Part shown: positions 16,413 through 25,377 of the stretch, piece by piece
Position numbering within the stretch: the first letter of the stretch is position 1
Layout of the letters: each line of letters begins with the position of its first letter
Source: Caldilineales bacterium
Lineage (GTDB): Bacteria > Chloroflexota > Anaerolineae > Caldilineales > Caldilineaceae
Direction: 5' to 3'
DNA length: 36,315 nt
Assembly (NCBI GenBank): GCA_012271135.1
Contig: JAAXGZ010000019.1
Coordinates: 1 to 36,315, forward strand
Notes under the pieces: model-generated
The model's input: only the letters and a program-made list of their open reading frames with translations
Told to the model about the DNA's origin: nothing
Database searches by the model: none
Translations under genes and position numbers: made by a program

Positions 16413-17987
16413 ATGCCGCGCACATCCGAGTCCCAATCCCGCACGCAAACCGGGCCACGCGCGGCGGCCCATTCGCGGAACATGGTGGAGATGCGTGGCA
16501 TCTCCAAACGGTTCCCGGGAGTCCTGGCCAACGACCGGGTGAACTTGGATGTGGCCGCCGGTTCAATTCATGCCCTGTTGGGCGAGAACGGGGCCGGCAA
16601 GTCAACGTTGATGCACATCCTGAGCGGTCTCTACCGGCCCGACTCGGGAACCATGAAGGTCGAGGACCGGACCGTGTCCTTCGCCTCCCCACTGGACGCG
16701 ATCCAGGCCGGCGTGGGGATGGTGCACCAGCACTTCATGCTGGTCGAAACCCAGACCGTCGCCGAAAACGTGGTCCTGGGCGACCACCGGCTGGGCTTCC
16801 ACATGGATCCCTCGGCCATCCGCGACACCGTTGCCGAACAGGGGCGTGCAAGTGGTCTCGAGATTGACCCGGATGCCCTGATCTGGCAGTTGTCGGTCGG
16901 GGAACGGCAGCGGGTGGAGATCGTCAAGATGCTCCACCGCGGCGCCCGTCTCCTGATTCTGGACGAACCGACGGCCGTGCTGACACCGCAGGAGGCGGAT
17001 ACCCTCTTCGACCGCATGCGCGGCATGGCCGAGGCCGGCCGCACTCTCCTGTTCATCAGCCACAAGCTGAACGAAGTAATGGCGCTGGCGGAGACCGTGA
17101 CGGTCATGCGCCAGGGCCGGGTCGTGGACACCGTCCCCCAGTCGCAGGTCTCGCGCCGCGAACTCGTAAGCATGATGGTGGGCAGTCCGGTTCTCTTCGA
17201 CGTCGCCATCCCGCCGGTGCAACAGGGCCGCAAACTGCTGTCCCTGCGCAACCTAACGGTGGAGAACGACCGGGGCCAAACTGCCGTGGACAACCTGTCC
17301 CTGGATCTGCACCAACGGGAAATCCTGGGCGTGGCGGGGGTGGCCGGCAATGGCCAGCGCGAACTGGCCGAGGCGATCACCGGCTTGCGCAAACTCCAGG
17401 GCGGCGCGGTCGTGCTGGACGGCTTTGATGTAGCCGGTGCCAATCAGCGTCGCATGATCGACTTGGGCATCTCCTGGGTACCACAGGATCGGCAGCATAC
17501 CGGCACGGCGCCTAACCTCTCGATCCAGGAAAACTTCGACCTCAAACGCTACAGGACGGCTCGCGGGGGGCTGTTTCTCGACCGGTCAGGCCAGGCCAGC
17601 CGGGCCGCGGCACTGTTGGCCAAGTACGGTGTGGCCGCCGCCAGCCGACATCAACCCGTGCGCCTCCTTTCCGGTGGCAATCTGCAAAAAGTCATTCTGG
17701 CCCGGGAACTGTCCACCGAGCTGCGGGTGCTGGTGGCGGAATCTCCAACCAGGGGTCTGGATGTGGGTGCCATCCAGACTGTTCATGAACTGTTGATGGA
17801 ACAACGCAGCCGCGGCGTGGCCATCCTACTTCTGTCCGAGGATCTGCAGGAGGTTCTCTCACTGAGCGACCGGGTGGCCGTGATTCACAGCGGCCGCATC
17901 ATGGGTATTCTGCCGCGCGTCCGGGCCGATGCCGACACCATCGGCATGCTGATGGCCGGCGTGGTCCCCGCGGGCATGCCAACATGA
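16413..17987 (+). CDS. Nucleoside-type ABC importer ATPase (two tandem domains)
   Basis: A 524-residue ATPase with two ABC domains in one chain, as in NupO/YufO and RbsA-like proteins. Domain 1: Walker A GENGAGKST (58-66), signature LSVGERQRVEIVKML, Walker B LLILDEPTAVLTP. Domain 2 has a degenerate Walker A (GVAGNGQRELAEAI), signature LLSGGNLQKVILAREL and Walker B VLVAESPTRGLDVGA, with Glu where a catalytic Asp-Glu pair is usual, as is common in this family's second site. The start is uncertain: 16377, 16413 and 16482 are all in frame and none has a clear ribosome site; homologous cores begin near MVEMRGISKRF (16482). The stop overlaps the next start by 4 bases (ATGA). Confidence 0.92.
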   Translation: MPRTSESQSRTQTGPRAAAHSRNMVEMRGISKRFPGVLANDRVNLDVAAGSIHALLGENGAGKSTLMHILSGLYRPDSGTMKVEDRTVSFASPLDAIQAGVGMVHQHFMLVETQTVAENVVLGDHRLGFHMDPSAIRDTVAEQGRASGLEIDPDALIWQLSVGERQRVEIVKMLHRGARLLILDEPTAVLTPQEADTLFDRMRGMAEAGRTLLFISHKLNEVMALAETVTVMRQGRVVDTVPQSQVSRRELVSMMVGSPVLFDVAIPPVQQGRKLLSLRNLTVENDRGQTAVDNLSLDLHQREILGVAGVAGNGQRELAEAITGLRKLQGGAVVLDGFDVAGANQRRMIDLGISWVPQDRQHTGTAPNLSIQENFDLKRYRTARGGLFLDRSGQASRAAALLAKYGVAAASRHQPVRLLSGGNLQKVILARELSTELRVLVAESPTRGLDVGAIQTVHELLMEQRSRGVAILLLSEDLQEVLSLSDRVAVIHSGRIMGILPRVRADADTIGMLMAGVVPAGMPT

Positions 17988-19108
17988 CCGGAAGCACCGT
18001 ACCCGGTGTCGTGCCGGCCAGCCGGCTGAGGCTGAGGCTGGAAGCACGCGAACAGCCGGGCCTGCCAACGCACCTGGCCGTGTCGCTGCTGCTGCTGCTG
18101 GCAGCCCTGCTGCTGGCCGGCACCGTGATGACCGTGGCCGGCGGCAACCCCCTGGATGTCTACCGCAGCATGTTCGGAGCCGCCTTTGGAAGCCGATGGG
18201 GACTGAACGACACACTGATCAAGATGGTACCGCTGGCCCTAGCCAGCCTGGGGGTGGCGCTCGCCTTCCGCATGAAGATGTGGAACATCGGGGCTGAGGG
18301 CCAACTCCTGATGGGTGCCTTGGCCGCCTCCGGCATCGCGCTGTTCGCCGTGCCACCCGACATGCCCCGGCTGCCGGCCCTGGCGCTGATGGCGGCAGCG
18401 GGAGCCGCGGGCGGTGCTGCCTGGGCCGTCGTGCCCGGTTGGCTGCGCGCCCAGTTCGGGGTCAACGAGATCATCTCCACCCTGATGCTGAACTACGTTG
18501 CCCTGTCCATCGTGCAGTTCTTTGTCTACGGCCCCTGGGGTGAGCGCGGCTTCGGTCTGACGCCAATGTTCGAGCGGCACACGTGGCTGCCCCGGCTGAC
18601 GGACTTTGCCGACCAGTGGTCCGCCCTGCGCGGCCTGACACTTCATCTCGGCATCCTGGCCGTACCGGTGGCGATCGCATGCCTGGCCATCCTGCTGGAA
18701 CGAACCAAGTTCGGCTTCGAAATCGCCATGGTCGGCGACAATCCGGACGCGGCCCGGTATGCGGGGGTGCGCCTGCGCCGCACGATGATCATCGTGATGG
18801 CCCTGAGCGGTGCCTTGGCCGGTCTGGCCGGCATGAGCGAAGTGTCCGGGGTGGTGCATCGGCTGCTGGAGCACATTTCCCCCGGCTACGGGTACACCGC
18901 CATCATCGTGGCCTGGCTGGGTCGGTTCAATCCATTGGCGGTGGCAGTCGTCGCCTTCCTCTTCGGGGGTCTGATTGTGGGGGCGGACGAGATTCAGTCG
19001 GCCGGCATCTCCTCGCTGCTGCAGGGCGTGATTCTCTTCGTGATGGTGAGCGGCAATCTGCTGATCCGATACCGGATCCGCCTACGGCCGCCGGAAGCGA
19101 TGCGATGA
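17984..19108 (+). CDS. Nucleoside-type ABC permease 1 (NupP/YufP-like)
   Basis: A 374-residue permease of the branched-chain/ribose-type (BPD_transp_2) family. After about 30 cytoplasmic residues come eight or more hydrophobic segments (first: VSLLLLLAALLLAGTVMTVA). Family patterns include MKMWNIGAEGQLLMGALAAS, FGVNEIISTLMLNYVAL and GYGYTAIIVAWLGRFNPLA. The start ATG 17984 overlaps the ATPase stop, and its own stop overlaps the next permease start (ATGA at 19105-19108), so translation is coupled along the whole transporter. Confidence 0.93.
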   Translation: MTGSTVPGVVPASRLRLRLEAREQPGLPTHLAVSLLLLLAALLLAGTVMTVAGGNPLDVYRSMFGAAFGSRWGLNDTLIKMVPLALASLGVALAFRMKMWNIGAEGQLLMGALAASGIALFAVPPDMPRLPALALMAAAGAAGGAAWAVVPGWLRAQFGVNEIISTLMLNYVALSIVQFFVYGPWGERGFGLTPMFERHTWLPRLTDFADQWSALRGLTLHLGILAVPVAIACLAILLERTKFGFEIAMVGDNPDAARYAGVRLRRTMIIVMALSGALAGLAGMSEVSGVVHRLLEHISPGYGYTAIIVAWLGRFNPLAVAVVAFLFGGLIVGADEIQSAGISSLLQGVILFVMVSGNLLIRYRIRLRPPEAMR

Positions 19109-20052
19109 TTGCCTTCCTCACAGCCGTGCTGGCATCCGGAGTGCGCACGGGCACCTCCGTGCTGTTCGCCACCCTGGGCGAACTCTTCACCGAACGGGCC
19201 GGCGTCCTCAACCTGGGAGTCGAGGGCATGATGCTGATGGGGGCCATGACGGGGTTCGGCATCACCTGGTTGACCGGCAATCCCTGGCTGGGGGCGTTGG
19301 CGGCCATGGCGGTCGGCGGCCTGATGGCCCTGCTGCACGCATTCGTGGCACTGGTCCTGCGCGCGGAACAGGTAGTATCGGGCCTGGCCCTCACCTTCCT
19401 GGGCAGCGGCCTCAGCGCCGTGCTCGGTTCACCCCTGGTGGAAGTGCGCCAAGTCGCGCGCATCCCAACCTGGTCCGTGCCCTTCCTGTCCCAAATCCCG
19501 GTGGTCGGCCCCATTCTGTTCGACCACAACTTCCTCGTCTACATCGGCTTCCTGCTGGTCCCGCTCTGCTGGTTCTGGATTTATCGTACGCGGCCCGGCC
19601 TGGAACTGCGCGCCATTGGCGAGAACCCGGCCGCGGCCGATGTCCAGGGGATCAAGGTCATGCGGCAGCGCATCCTGTATGTCGCCTTCGGCGGCGTGCT
19701 GGCCGGCCTGGGCGGCGCCACCCTTTCCCTGGCCCTTACCCCCACTTGGGTGGAGGGCCTGATCTCGGGCCAGGGCTGGGTGGCCGTGGGCCTGGTCATC
19801 TTTGCCGGATGGGATCCGATCCGGGCCCTGTTCGGCTCCTACCTGTTCGGCGCCCTGCGACGGCTGCCGATCGACCTCCAGAACTTCGGCCGGTTCCGCG
19901 CCAATCCGTCCCTCGGCTACTTCACCAGCATGCTCCCCTACCTGTTCACGATTGTCGCGCTGCTGACCGTGTCGATCGGCGACATCGGCCGCCGCTGGGG
20001 TGCTCCCGCCGCGCTGGGAAGGGCCTACGTGCGGGAAGACCGCGACGCCTGA
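19105..20052 (+). CDS. Nucleoside-type ABC permease 2 (NupQ/YufQ-like)
   Basis: A 315-residue permease, second half of the nucleoside-type pore. LFTERAGVLNLGVEGMMLMG near the N-terminus and PGLELRAIGENPAAADVQGI in the cytoplasmic loop are family signatures; LISGQGWVAVGLVIFAGWDP lies in a late membrane segment. ATG 19105 overlaps the preceding stop codon. A longer open frame upstream in the same phase is a shadow of the previous gene. This is the last gene of the importer; a 390-base stretch without genes follows. Confidence 0.93.
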   Translation: MIAFLTAVLASGVRTGTSVLFATLGELFTERAGVLNLGVEGMMLMGAMTGFGITWLTGNPWLGALAAMAVGGLMALLHAFVALVLRAEQVVSGLALTFLGSGLSAVLGSPLVEVRQVARIPTWSVPFLSQIPVVGPILFDHNFLVYIGFLLVPLCWFWIYRTRPGLELRAIGENPAAADVQGIKVMRQRILYVAFGGVLAGLGGATLSLALTPTWVEGLISGQGWVAVGLVIFAGWDPIRALFGSYLFGALRRLPIDLQNFGRFRANPSLGYFTSMLPYLFTIVALLTVSIGDIGRRWGAPAALGRAYVREDRDA

Positions 20053-20439
20053 GCAACCCGCGCCCGGTCTTCACCGGCACCCCCTATTCCCGCCTTGTTA
20101 AGGATATTTTCTGGATGAGGGAAGTGGGTATTGTGGTCCTGTGAGGGCGGTTCGGCGGCGGTGCCCCGGAAGCCGGTGGCAGGCTGGAAGGCATCTCCGG
20201 CCCCGAAATCCGGGCAGGGGCGGCCGGACCGCGGGAGCGCGGTCGCGAGGGTGGTTCCGGGTGGTGCGGACGTCAGGCAGCACAGGTCACCGGCGCGCTG
20301 GGGTCCCGGCGGTCGCCGCAGCCGACCGGGGTGCGTGCGCGTAGCCCGCCTGAAGGCCGTGCCTGGACCGCCGCCGATCGGTCGGAAGGTGATATGCAGC
20401 GGATAGCGCAGGACAGGATGCCAGCCCAGGTCCGTAATC
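20053..20439. other. GC-rich intergenic stretch, nothing recognised
   Basis: About 390 bases after the importer. A perfect 7-bp stem (GACCGCG/CGCGGTC, 20227-20244, loop 4) is the only structure noted. The right part may be worn transposon sequence leading into the IS4-like remnant. Confidence 0.4.
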
Positions 20440-20860
20440 TGCCGTCACAGGGCACGGAGCTGACGCTGGCCATTGCCCCGCGCCCAGGGGCGCAAAGGGA
20501 AGGACCTGGTGGCCTGGTCGTGAGCGTGGTCTACCGGGGCCTGTAGAACCCCGACCTATGGGCGGCCATCTGCCGCCAGGACTGGCATCCCCTACCTGCG
20601 CTACAACCGCCATATGACCTTTCAGGAACGCAAGCGTTCCTGCATCCGGATCGTGCTCTGGGTCCCCGGCCAGGCTCCCCTTGGGTCCTGCTCACGGACG
20701 AAGCCCTCAACGATGTGGACCTCGGTGCCTACGAGATGCGCGTCTGGATTGAGCAGAGCTTCCGCACTCTCAAGTGCATAGGGTGGCAGTGGCGCGTGCG
20801 ATGCCACTTGGATCCCGCACGCGTCAATCCGCACAGGCAGGTGTTGGCCTAGTCCCACTG
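20440..20860 (+). pseudogene. IS4-like transposase remnant
   Basis: Pieces of the same transposase family as at 23320-24527 can be read with stops and gaps: GGLVVSVVYRGL (matching RLVALTVSVVLNQ), WVLLTDEALND (matching WGLLTDTPPQR), then YEMRVWIEQSFRTLKCIGWQ. The last piece has the IS4 YREK spacing exactly: Tyr, 2, Arg, 3, Glu, 6, Lys. It keeps the Tyr that the other copy has changed to His. A large internal part is deleted and the first catalytic Asp region is unrecognisable. It is dead. Confidence 0.75.
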
Positions 20861-21022
20861 GCGTCGCTGGCCACCAGTGGACGGCACAGGGTTGCCGTAG
20901 GTGCCGACAATACCTCCAAACTCCCTGTGGCCCCGTCAGACGCTCAGACTGCCAACAGCAGGGGTACGTAAACAGTTACGATTCTCTATGGTTCATACAT
21001 GGCTGCACAATACCGCCACCGA

Positions 21023-21058
21023 AAACGGCCCGGCTGCGCATGCGCAGCCGGGCCGTTT
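21023..21058. terminator. Perfect 36-nt palindrome, bidirectional terminator-like
   Basis: AAACGGCCCGGCTGCGCA at 21023-21040 is followed directly by its exact reverse complement. The arms are 18 bp, GC-rich inside, with AAA on one side and TTT on the other, so it can act as an intrinsic terminator in both directions. It lies 38 bases beyond the stop of the minus-strand gene at 21097 and separates that AT-rich locus from the transposon remnants to the left. Confidence 0.85.
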
Positions 21059-21096
21059 GAAAATATGTGAATGTCACATTGCCATGAACAACTGGA

Positions 21097-21234
21097 TCAG
21101 AATTGCATTTTAAGGTCCAACAATATAACAAGCATGATTCCTATTCTCACTGCGAGATACAGAGTGACAAGTGCCACTGTGACTTGCAGCCACACGGGAA
21201 ACTTGTTCCATGTTGCTTTGATCTTGGCCTTCAT
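21097..21234 (-). CDS. Small single-pass membrane protein, unknown (45 residues)
   Basis: Minus-strand ATG at 21234, stop at 21099-21097. The protein begins MKAKIKATWNKFPVW and continues with one hydrophobic segment of about 25 residues (LQVTVALVTLYLAVRIGIML, then VILL), ending LDLKMQF. A good AAGGA ribosome site lies 8 bases upstream. It starts 11 bases after the stop of the gene at 21246-21883 and ends just before the 36-nt palindrome, which makes the two genes one short transcription unit. The positive N-terminus suggests a cytoplasmic N-end by the positive-inside rule. No family is recognised. Confidence 0.6.
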   Translation of the reverse strand: MKAKIKATWNKFPVWLQVTVALVTLYLAVRIGIMLVILLDLKMQF

Positions 21235-21245
21235 TTTGTCAATCC

Positions 21246-21883
21246 TTAAATGTCATTCGTGGTTATGGTGCAAGTTGAATTTATATCCTTTGTGTCAATC
21301 CAAGGGCCCCAATATACCCACAAAGTGCCTCGAACCCCAAACAACCATCCGTCTCCTTTGTCAATCGAATAGTCCCACCTGTCGTTTTCTACCCAGTCCA
21401 AGTCTGTGCCAGGTATGTTGCGCCAATGAGGGGAGATGTCATGAGTAGCATTCAAGAAAGTATTGTAGACGCTGTCCACTTCCAGGTTCGAATCATGTCT
21501 AATGCTTCCATACAACACGTTGTCAAATGAATGACAGGCACGATATATCGTATATGTATTTTGGAGCTGTCTTGAGCAACAGATTTTTTGGGCTGTGCAA
21601 CAACCTGTGCATCAGTCCAATTCAGGGTGGAGGTCAAGTATTCCAACTGCTCTCGGGCTTCCGATGCCGTTGGATACTTGCCCGCGTAATTGGGGTTAAT
21701 GGAAATTCCTGGATAGTCGTCAGCCAAGGTCTGTAATTCAGTTCTAGTTAACCGCTCTTCTTCCTGACCGACAACCTGGACTGTTTCTGTTGCAGCAGAT
21801 TTCGCTACTACCAGGCTGGATGCGAAGGTTGACCAGATATAGACTGAAAGGGTACAAATGATGCCCCAACGTACGATAATCAT
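21246..21883 (-). pseudogene. Exported protein of unknown function, split by one frameshift
   Basis: Two minus-strand frames join into one plausible protein of about 210 residues. The first (from ATG 21883) begins with a signal-peptide-like MIIVRWGIICTLSVYIWSTF and continues DDYPGISINPNYAGKYPTAS and EQLEYLTSTLNWTDAQVVAQ. Near a run of four T on the plus strand (21559-21562) one missing base would connect it to the second frame: YRACHSFDNVLYGSIRHDSN, then HWRNIPGTDLDWVENDRWDY and GWLFGVRGTLWVYWGPWID, stop at 21246. Because the shift is in a homopolymer, it may be a real mutation, a sequencing error or a slippery site. The GC content is clearly lower than around it. No family is recognised. Confidence 0.55.
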
Positions 21884-21899
21884 CGTATTGGCTCCTTTG

Positions 21900-22439
21900 C
21901 TGCATGACGGTCCTGCCCTGTGCCAGGGGGTTTAACCAAGAGAAAGGAATTATATTTGGCTAGATTGCCAAGTGCACGGGAATTTAAACGGCTACGGCAA
22001 TTGCGCCCTGCCCATGGACACGGCCAAGCAACCCAACGTGATTGTCCGTCCGGCGTTAGGCTTGGGTGGTGTCTTGTTACTGGTGACGGCAGTCCTCCAT
22101 GGCTCCGCCCTGTTGGCGGAGCTGCACAACCAGCGGGGAGGGTGCGGAACCCGCAGAGGCAGGGTCGCCATGGCAGGTTGCCTTCGCCAGGAGGCACCTT
22201 GTGTCGTCTGGTATCGCCGATGCTCGGCCGGTGAGATGTTGGGGTCTGGTCGGTGGAGGGTGGGGACACGGCACTTGGCGGATGGGCTGAGCACCAAGGA
22301 TGTAGAACCTACTCCATGTGGATCATGTTGGAATCTTACATTTCACACGCTGCCCAATCTCGGTGACCGATTGGCATCACCACAACCTGTTCATTCCTGG
22401 AGAGTCCCAGGGCGTTGACAAAGTCGTCACAGGGCCATG
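21900..22439. other. Region without a supported gene
   Basis: About 540 bases between the AT-rich locus and the ISAs1 remnant. The left edge (21900-21960) should carry the promoter of the minus-strand locus; no clear boxes were found. A plus-strand frame at 21972-22418 includes LGLGGVLLLVTAVLHGSALL, which could be a relic of a membrane protein, but the rest reads as noise. Confidence 0.35.
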
Positions 22440-22702
22440 ATGGGCTCCGGTTGTCTGAGGTTGCGGGCCACCATATTGCGCAAGCGACGAATTGACAGCT
22501 TTGGCCAGAAATAGGGCTGGAGGATGCAGAAAGTTCAAGACAATGCGCCGCAGGGCGGCCCTGTTGCGGGCGGCATGGCTGGTGCGCAGGCGGCATCGGT
22601 CTTCCTTGAAGGTGTCGTCCAGTACTCAGTGCAGGCTGTTCTCGATGTCCCCGTGGCCGCGTACTAGGTCGGCCATCTGTGCGTGGTCGAAGTTCAGTTC
22701 GT
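22440..22702 (-). pseudogene. ISAs1-family transposase, C-terminal remnant
   Basis: Minus-strand translation gives LVRGHGDIENSLH-stop-VLDDTFKED, then RCRLRTSHAARNRAALRRIV and LNFLHP. The RGHWxIENxLHWVLDVxFxED block followed by LRRIALNLL is the signature C-terminus of ISAs1 (H-repeat-like) transposases. Trp in LHWVLD is a TGA stop here. The N-terminal two thirds and the catalytic core are missing. Confidence 0.8.
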
Positions 22703-22739
22703 CCTAAAATATTTCGCATGACTTATTCCGAAGGTTGCA

Positions 22740-23160
22740 GCTGGGCGTTGACCTGCCCGAAGGCAGCCTCCACTGGCCGCGGCCAGTGCCTTGGTGGTCG
22801 TGAAGGTGCGCCGGGGCATGGCCCCGTGCTTGACGGTGCGGAAGATGCGTTCGATGTCGTTTAGCTCCGGACCGGGGCAGGCAGGCACCGCAGCCGGATC
22901 CCCTGCTCCGCCCGCTCCCGCCGGGCTTGGCGGACCGTCTGCGGGCGTTGTCGAAAACCACGATGCGCGGGAGGCCTGCGCCTCCGGGCAGGGCGTTGCG
23001 CAGGAAGGCGAGGACCTGCTCCCCCTTCCAGGGGTGGGACGCGGTACGCCAGGTCAGGGGCGCGTGCCTGTGGGTGCCGGGTGCCGCGCGGGCGGCCGGG
23101 ACGTTTACGCGCCGGCCCTCGGGGTTCTGGTGGGGAACGACCGGGCGCACGTCGGCCGGG
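22740..23160 (-). pseudogene. IS630-like DDE transposase remnant with frameshifts
   Basis: Minus-strand pieces in three frames line up in order: WKGEQVLAFLRNAL and PRIVVFDNAR (catalytic Asp), QARRERAEQGIRLRCLPA, then PELNDIERIFRTVKHGAMPR (catalytic Glu in the SPELNxIE block) and TFTTTKALAAA. This is the end of an IS630-type DDE_3 transposase, broken by at least two frameshifts. Its upstream part is cut by, or adjoins, the left end of the IS4-like element at 23184. Confidence 0.75.
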
Positions 23161-23183
23161 GCCCGGTGCAGGTGGGGGGGCCT

Positions 23184-24729
23184 CCCTTTGACAGGTATAT
23201 GTAGCGTCGCGGTCTTGCCATGCAGGGCCATTGCGTGAGGAAAGGGCAAGGAGGGCCGACGCATGGTCCTCGGGTAGAGTGGCGGTGTCACTCACCCACC
23301 CCACCTTGCGAGGGCGGTCATGCGTCGGTGCCGGTCATGGTACAGGATCCATCCGTTGCTGCACAGCCATCTGCCGCTGCCGCCGGGACCGCTGTCGGAC
23401 AGTCTGGTCCTGTGGCTGCAAGGCACCCTATTGGCCGAGAACGGCTGTCTGGATCGGGTGGCGGCTGCGCTGGCGGCCCGCGGGGGCAATGTCCACACGC
23501 TGCGTCGCCGGCTGTGCGACGGGCTGAAGGACGATGCGGAGCGGCAGGCGGCCTGGGGGGTGGACCAGGAACTGGACGTGGAGACCTGCTTTGCACCGCT
23601 GCTGGCCTGGGTCCTGTCCTGGAGGGTGCCGCCGGGACCGGGCGCGCCGCCGCCCCTGGTGCTGGCCGTGGATCCCACCCACCAGCGGGACCGGCTGGTG
23701 GCCCTGACGGTGAGCGTGGTCCTCAACCAGACGGCCCTGCCGGTGCCTGGCGTCTGGTGCCTGCGCAGGCGTCGTGCTCCTGGCGGGACCTCCTGTGCCG
23801 TCTGCTGGAGCGCCTGGCAGCGGCCGTGCCGACGGGCATGGAAGTGCATGGGCTGTGCGACCGGGGGCTGTACAGCCCCCGGCTCTGGCACCGGATCCGG
23901 GATCGGGGCTGGCATCCCTGCCTGCGCTGTGACCCCGACCTGACCTTTTGGCCCGAGGGACAGACGACGGCCCGCCCGGCCGCGGCCTGGGGTGCGGGCG
24001 AGGGCACGCTGTGGGTGGGCCGCGGGGTGGCCTCGCCCCGCCACCGCCCCCTGCCGGGTACGCTGGCGGTGCTCCACGGGCCGGGGCATGAGCATCCTTG
24101 GGGCCTGTTGACGGACACGCCGCCCCAGCGGACGGACGCGACCCTCCATGCCTGTCGGGACTGGATGGAGCAGGGCTTCCGCGGCTGCAAGCGCGCCGGC
24201 TGGCAGTGGCAGCGCACACGTCGTACCGACCCGGTGCGCGCGGGGCGGCACTGGCTGGTGCTGGCCGTGGCCACCTTGCTGGCGGTCGCCCACGGCACGC
24301 GCCGGGAGGAAGCCGCTGCCTTGGGCCGGCCCCCTGCACAGCTGCGCACGCCTCCGGTGACCGGCCCGGCCTTGCCGGTCCCCCGCCGTCTCAGCCTTCT
24401 GCGCCAGGGCATGGCCTGTCTGGGAGCCCTGCTGGCTCAGGGACAGTGGTGGAAGCGGGTCTGGCTGCGACCCCGGCCCGGTCCCTACGGGCCGGTGGCC
24501 GTCCGCGCCCTGGCCCAGGGACCCTGACGCGCAGCCCCACCTTCGGCCGCGGCCACGCGCCCCGCGGGCGGGCCTGCACCTCTCCCATACCGCCCACCCG
24601 GGTGCACGACCGTCCGCGCGGCCGCCAACCCGCAGCGCCGCCAGGGAACGCTGTGTGCCGGCGGTCCCGACGTTCTGTGGCCACCGCCTGTCCCCCACAC
24701 CCGGAGCTACACATATACCTGTCAAGGGG
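23184..24729 (+). mobile_element. IS4-like insertion sequence, about 1.55 kb, nearly complete
   Basis: Imperfect terminal inverted repeats bound the element: CCCTTTGACAGGTATATGT at 23184-23202 and, on the other strand, CCCCTTGACAGGTATATGT from 24729 to 24711; the inner 15 bases (TTGACAGGTATATGT) are identical. Between them lies one transposase gene with a single frameshift. No target duplication could be read beside the ends. The element sits against an IS630-like remnant on its left. Confidence 0.72.
23320..24527 (+). pseudogene. IS4-like transposase with one frameshift
   Basis: From ATG 23320 the frame runs through LVLWLQGTLLAENGCLDRVA and LVLAVDPTHQRDRLVALTVS (Asp of the DDE triad in VDPTHQRD) to NQTALPV. 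At 23745/23746 the reading must move one frame to give AWRLVPAQASCSWRDLLCRL; one missing G (GTGGCC to GTGCC) explains it. The second frame continues with GLCDRGLYSPRLWHRIRDRG (second Asp), WGLLTDTP, and RDWMEQGFRGCKRAGWQWQ, the IS4 YREK region with Tyr changed to His, stop at 24527. About 400 residues if mended. Programmed shifting is not typical of this family, so it is probably inactive. Confidence 0.82.
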
Positions 24730-24949
24730 GCCGGGAGGGATCCGAGTTTGGTAATATTATTTATACATATATGCTATTTTTAATAGAGGGATACGAAGGC
24801 ATGGCCGGCCGGTACACTGACGGTCTCCTACCCCGGTTAGTCCCTGGCGTGTGGCACAACAAATATAATCCAGACTGGACGGGTTCCCAAGCCGGTTTCC
24901 GCAACAAAGAGGGCCGTCCGGCGTATTGTTCCAATCCAGTGTGACTATA

Positions 24950-25265
24950 TGACTTGAGTGTCGGCGGATAGGGCCTTCAGGGCGTTCCGGATCCACTTCC
25001 AGCCACACAGCTACCGAACCCGCTCGGGGTCGGCCTGCCAGGCATTCAGGACCGGCACTAGGGCCGCCTGATTGGCCTGCAGGTCCGCCCAGCGTCTCGA
25101 AACCGCCGTGCGTCTCCGGGCGGCCGCCACCGAATCCCGGCAGCCGTTGTGCGCCGGCAGCGTGCCTTTCACCCCACAGGCCCAAACCCTGTAGGCGGCC
25201 TGGGAGTGAAGGCAGGTGCCGCTTCAGCAGGCGGGACAGTGGATACAATGCAGGGGTGCAGGGCA
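24950..25265 (-). pseudogene. Possible coding remnant with Cys pairs, unknown
   Basis: A minus-strand frame with two stops reads CPAPLHCIHCPAC, stop, SGTCLHSQAAYRVWACGVKG, then VSRRWADLQANQAALVPVLN, AWQADPERVR, stop, LCGWKWIRNALKALSADTQV. The cysteine pairs near the N-terminus resemble a zinc ribbon as found at the start of some transposases. The composition looks more protein-like than the other frames, but no family can be named. Confidence 0.3.
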
Positions 25266-25377
25266 TGGTCACACGCCGGGGACTGACAGGGGTGGCAGAC
25301 CTGTCGGTGTACCTGCCGGTCATGCCTTTGTGCATCTCCTGTAAATATAGTATTTTATGCAACTATATATAATAATC

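Noticed and set aside
22040..22320. Possible gene at 21972-22418
   Set aside because: One hydrophobic stretch only; the rest looks random and no ribosome site is present.
23292..24725. Long minus-strand open frame opposite the transposase
   Set aside because: Shadow frame; the plus strand carries the catalytic motifs.
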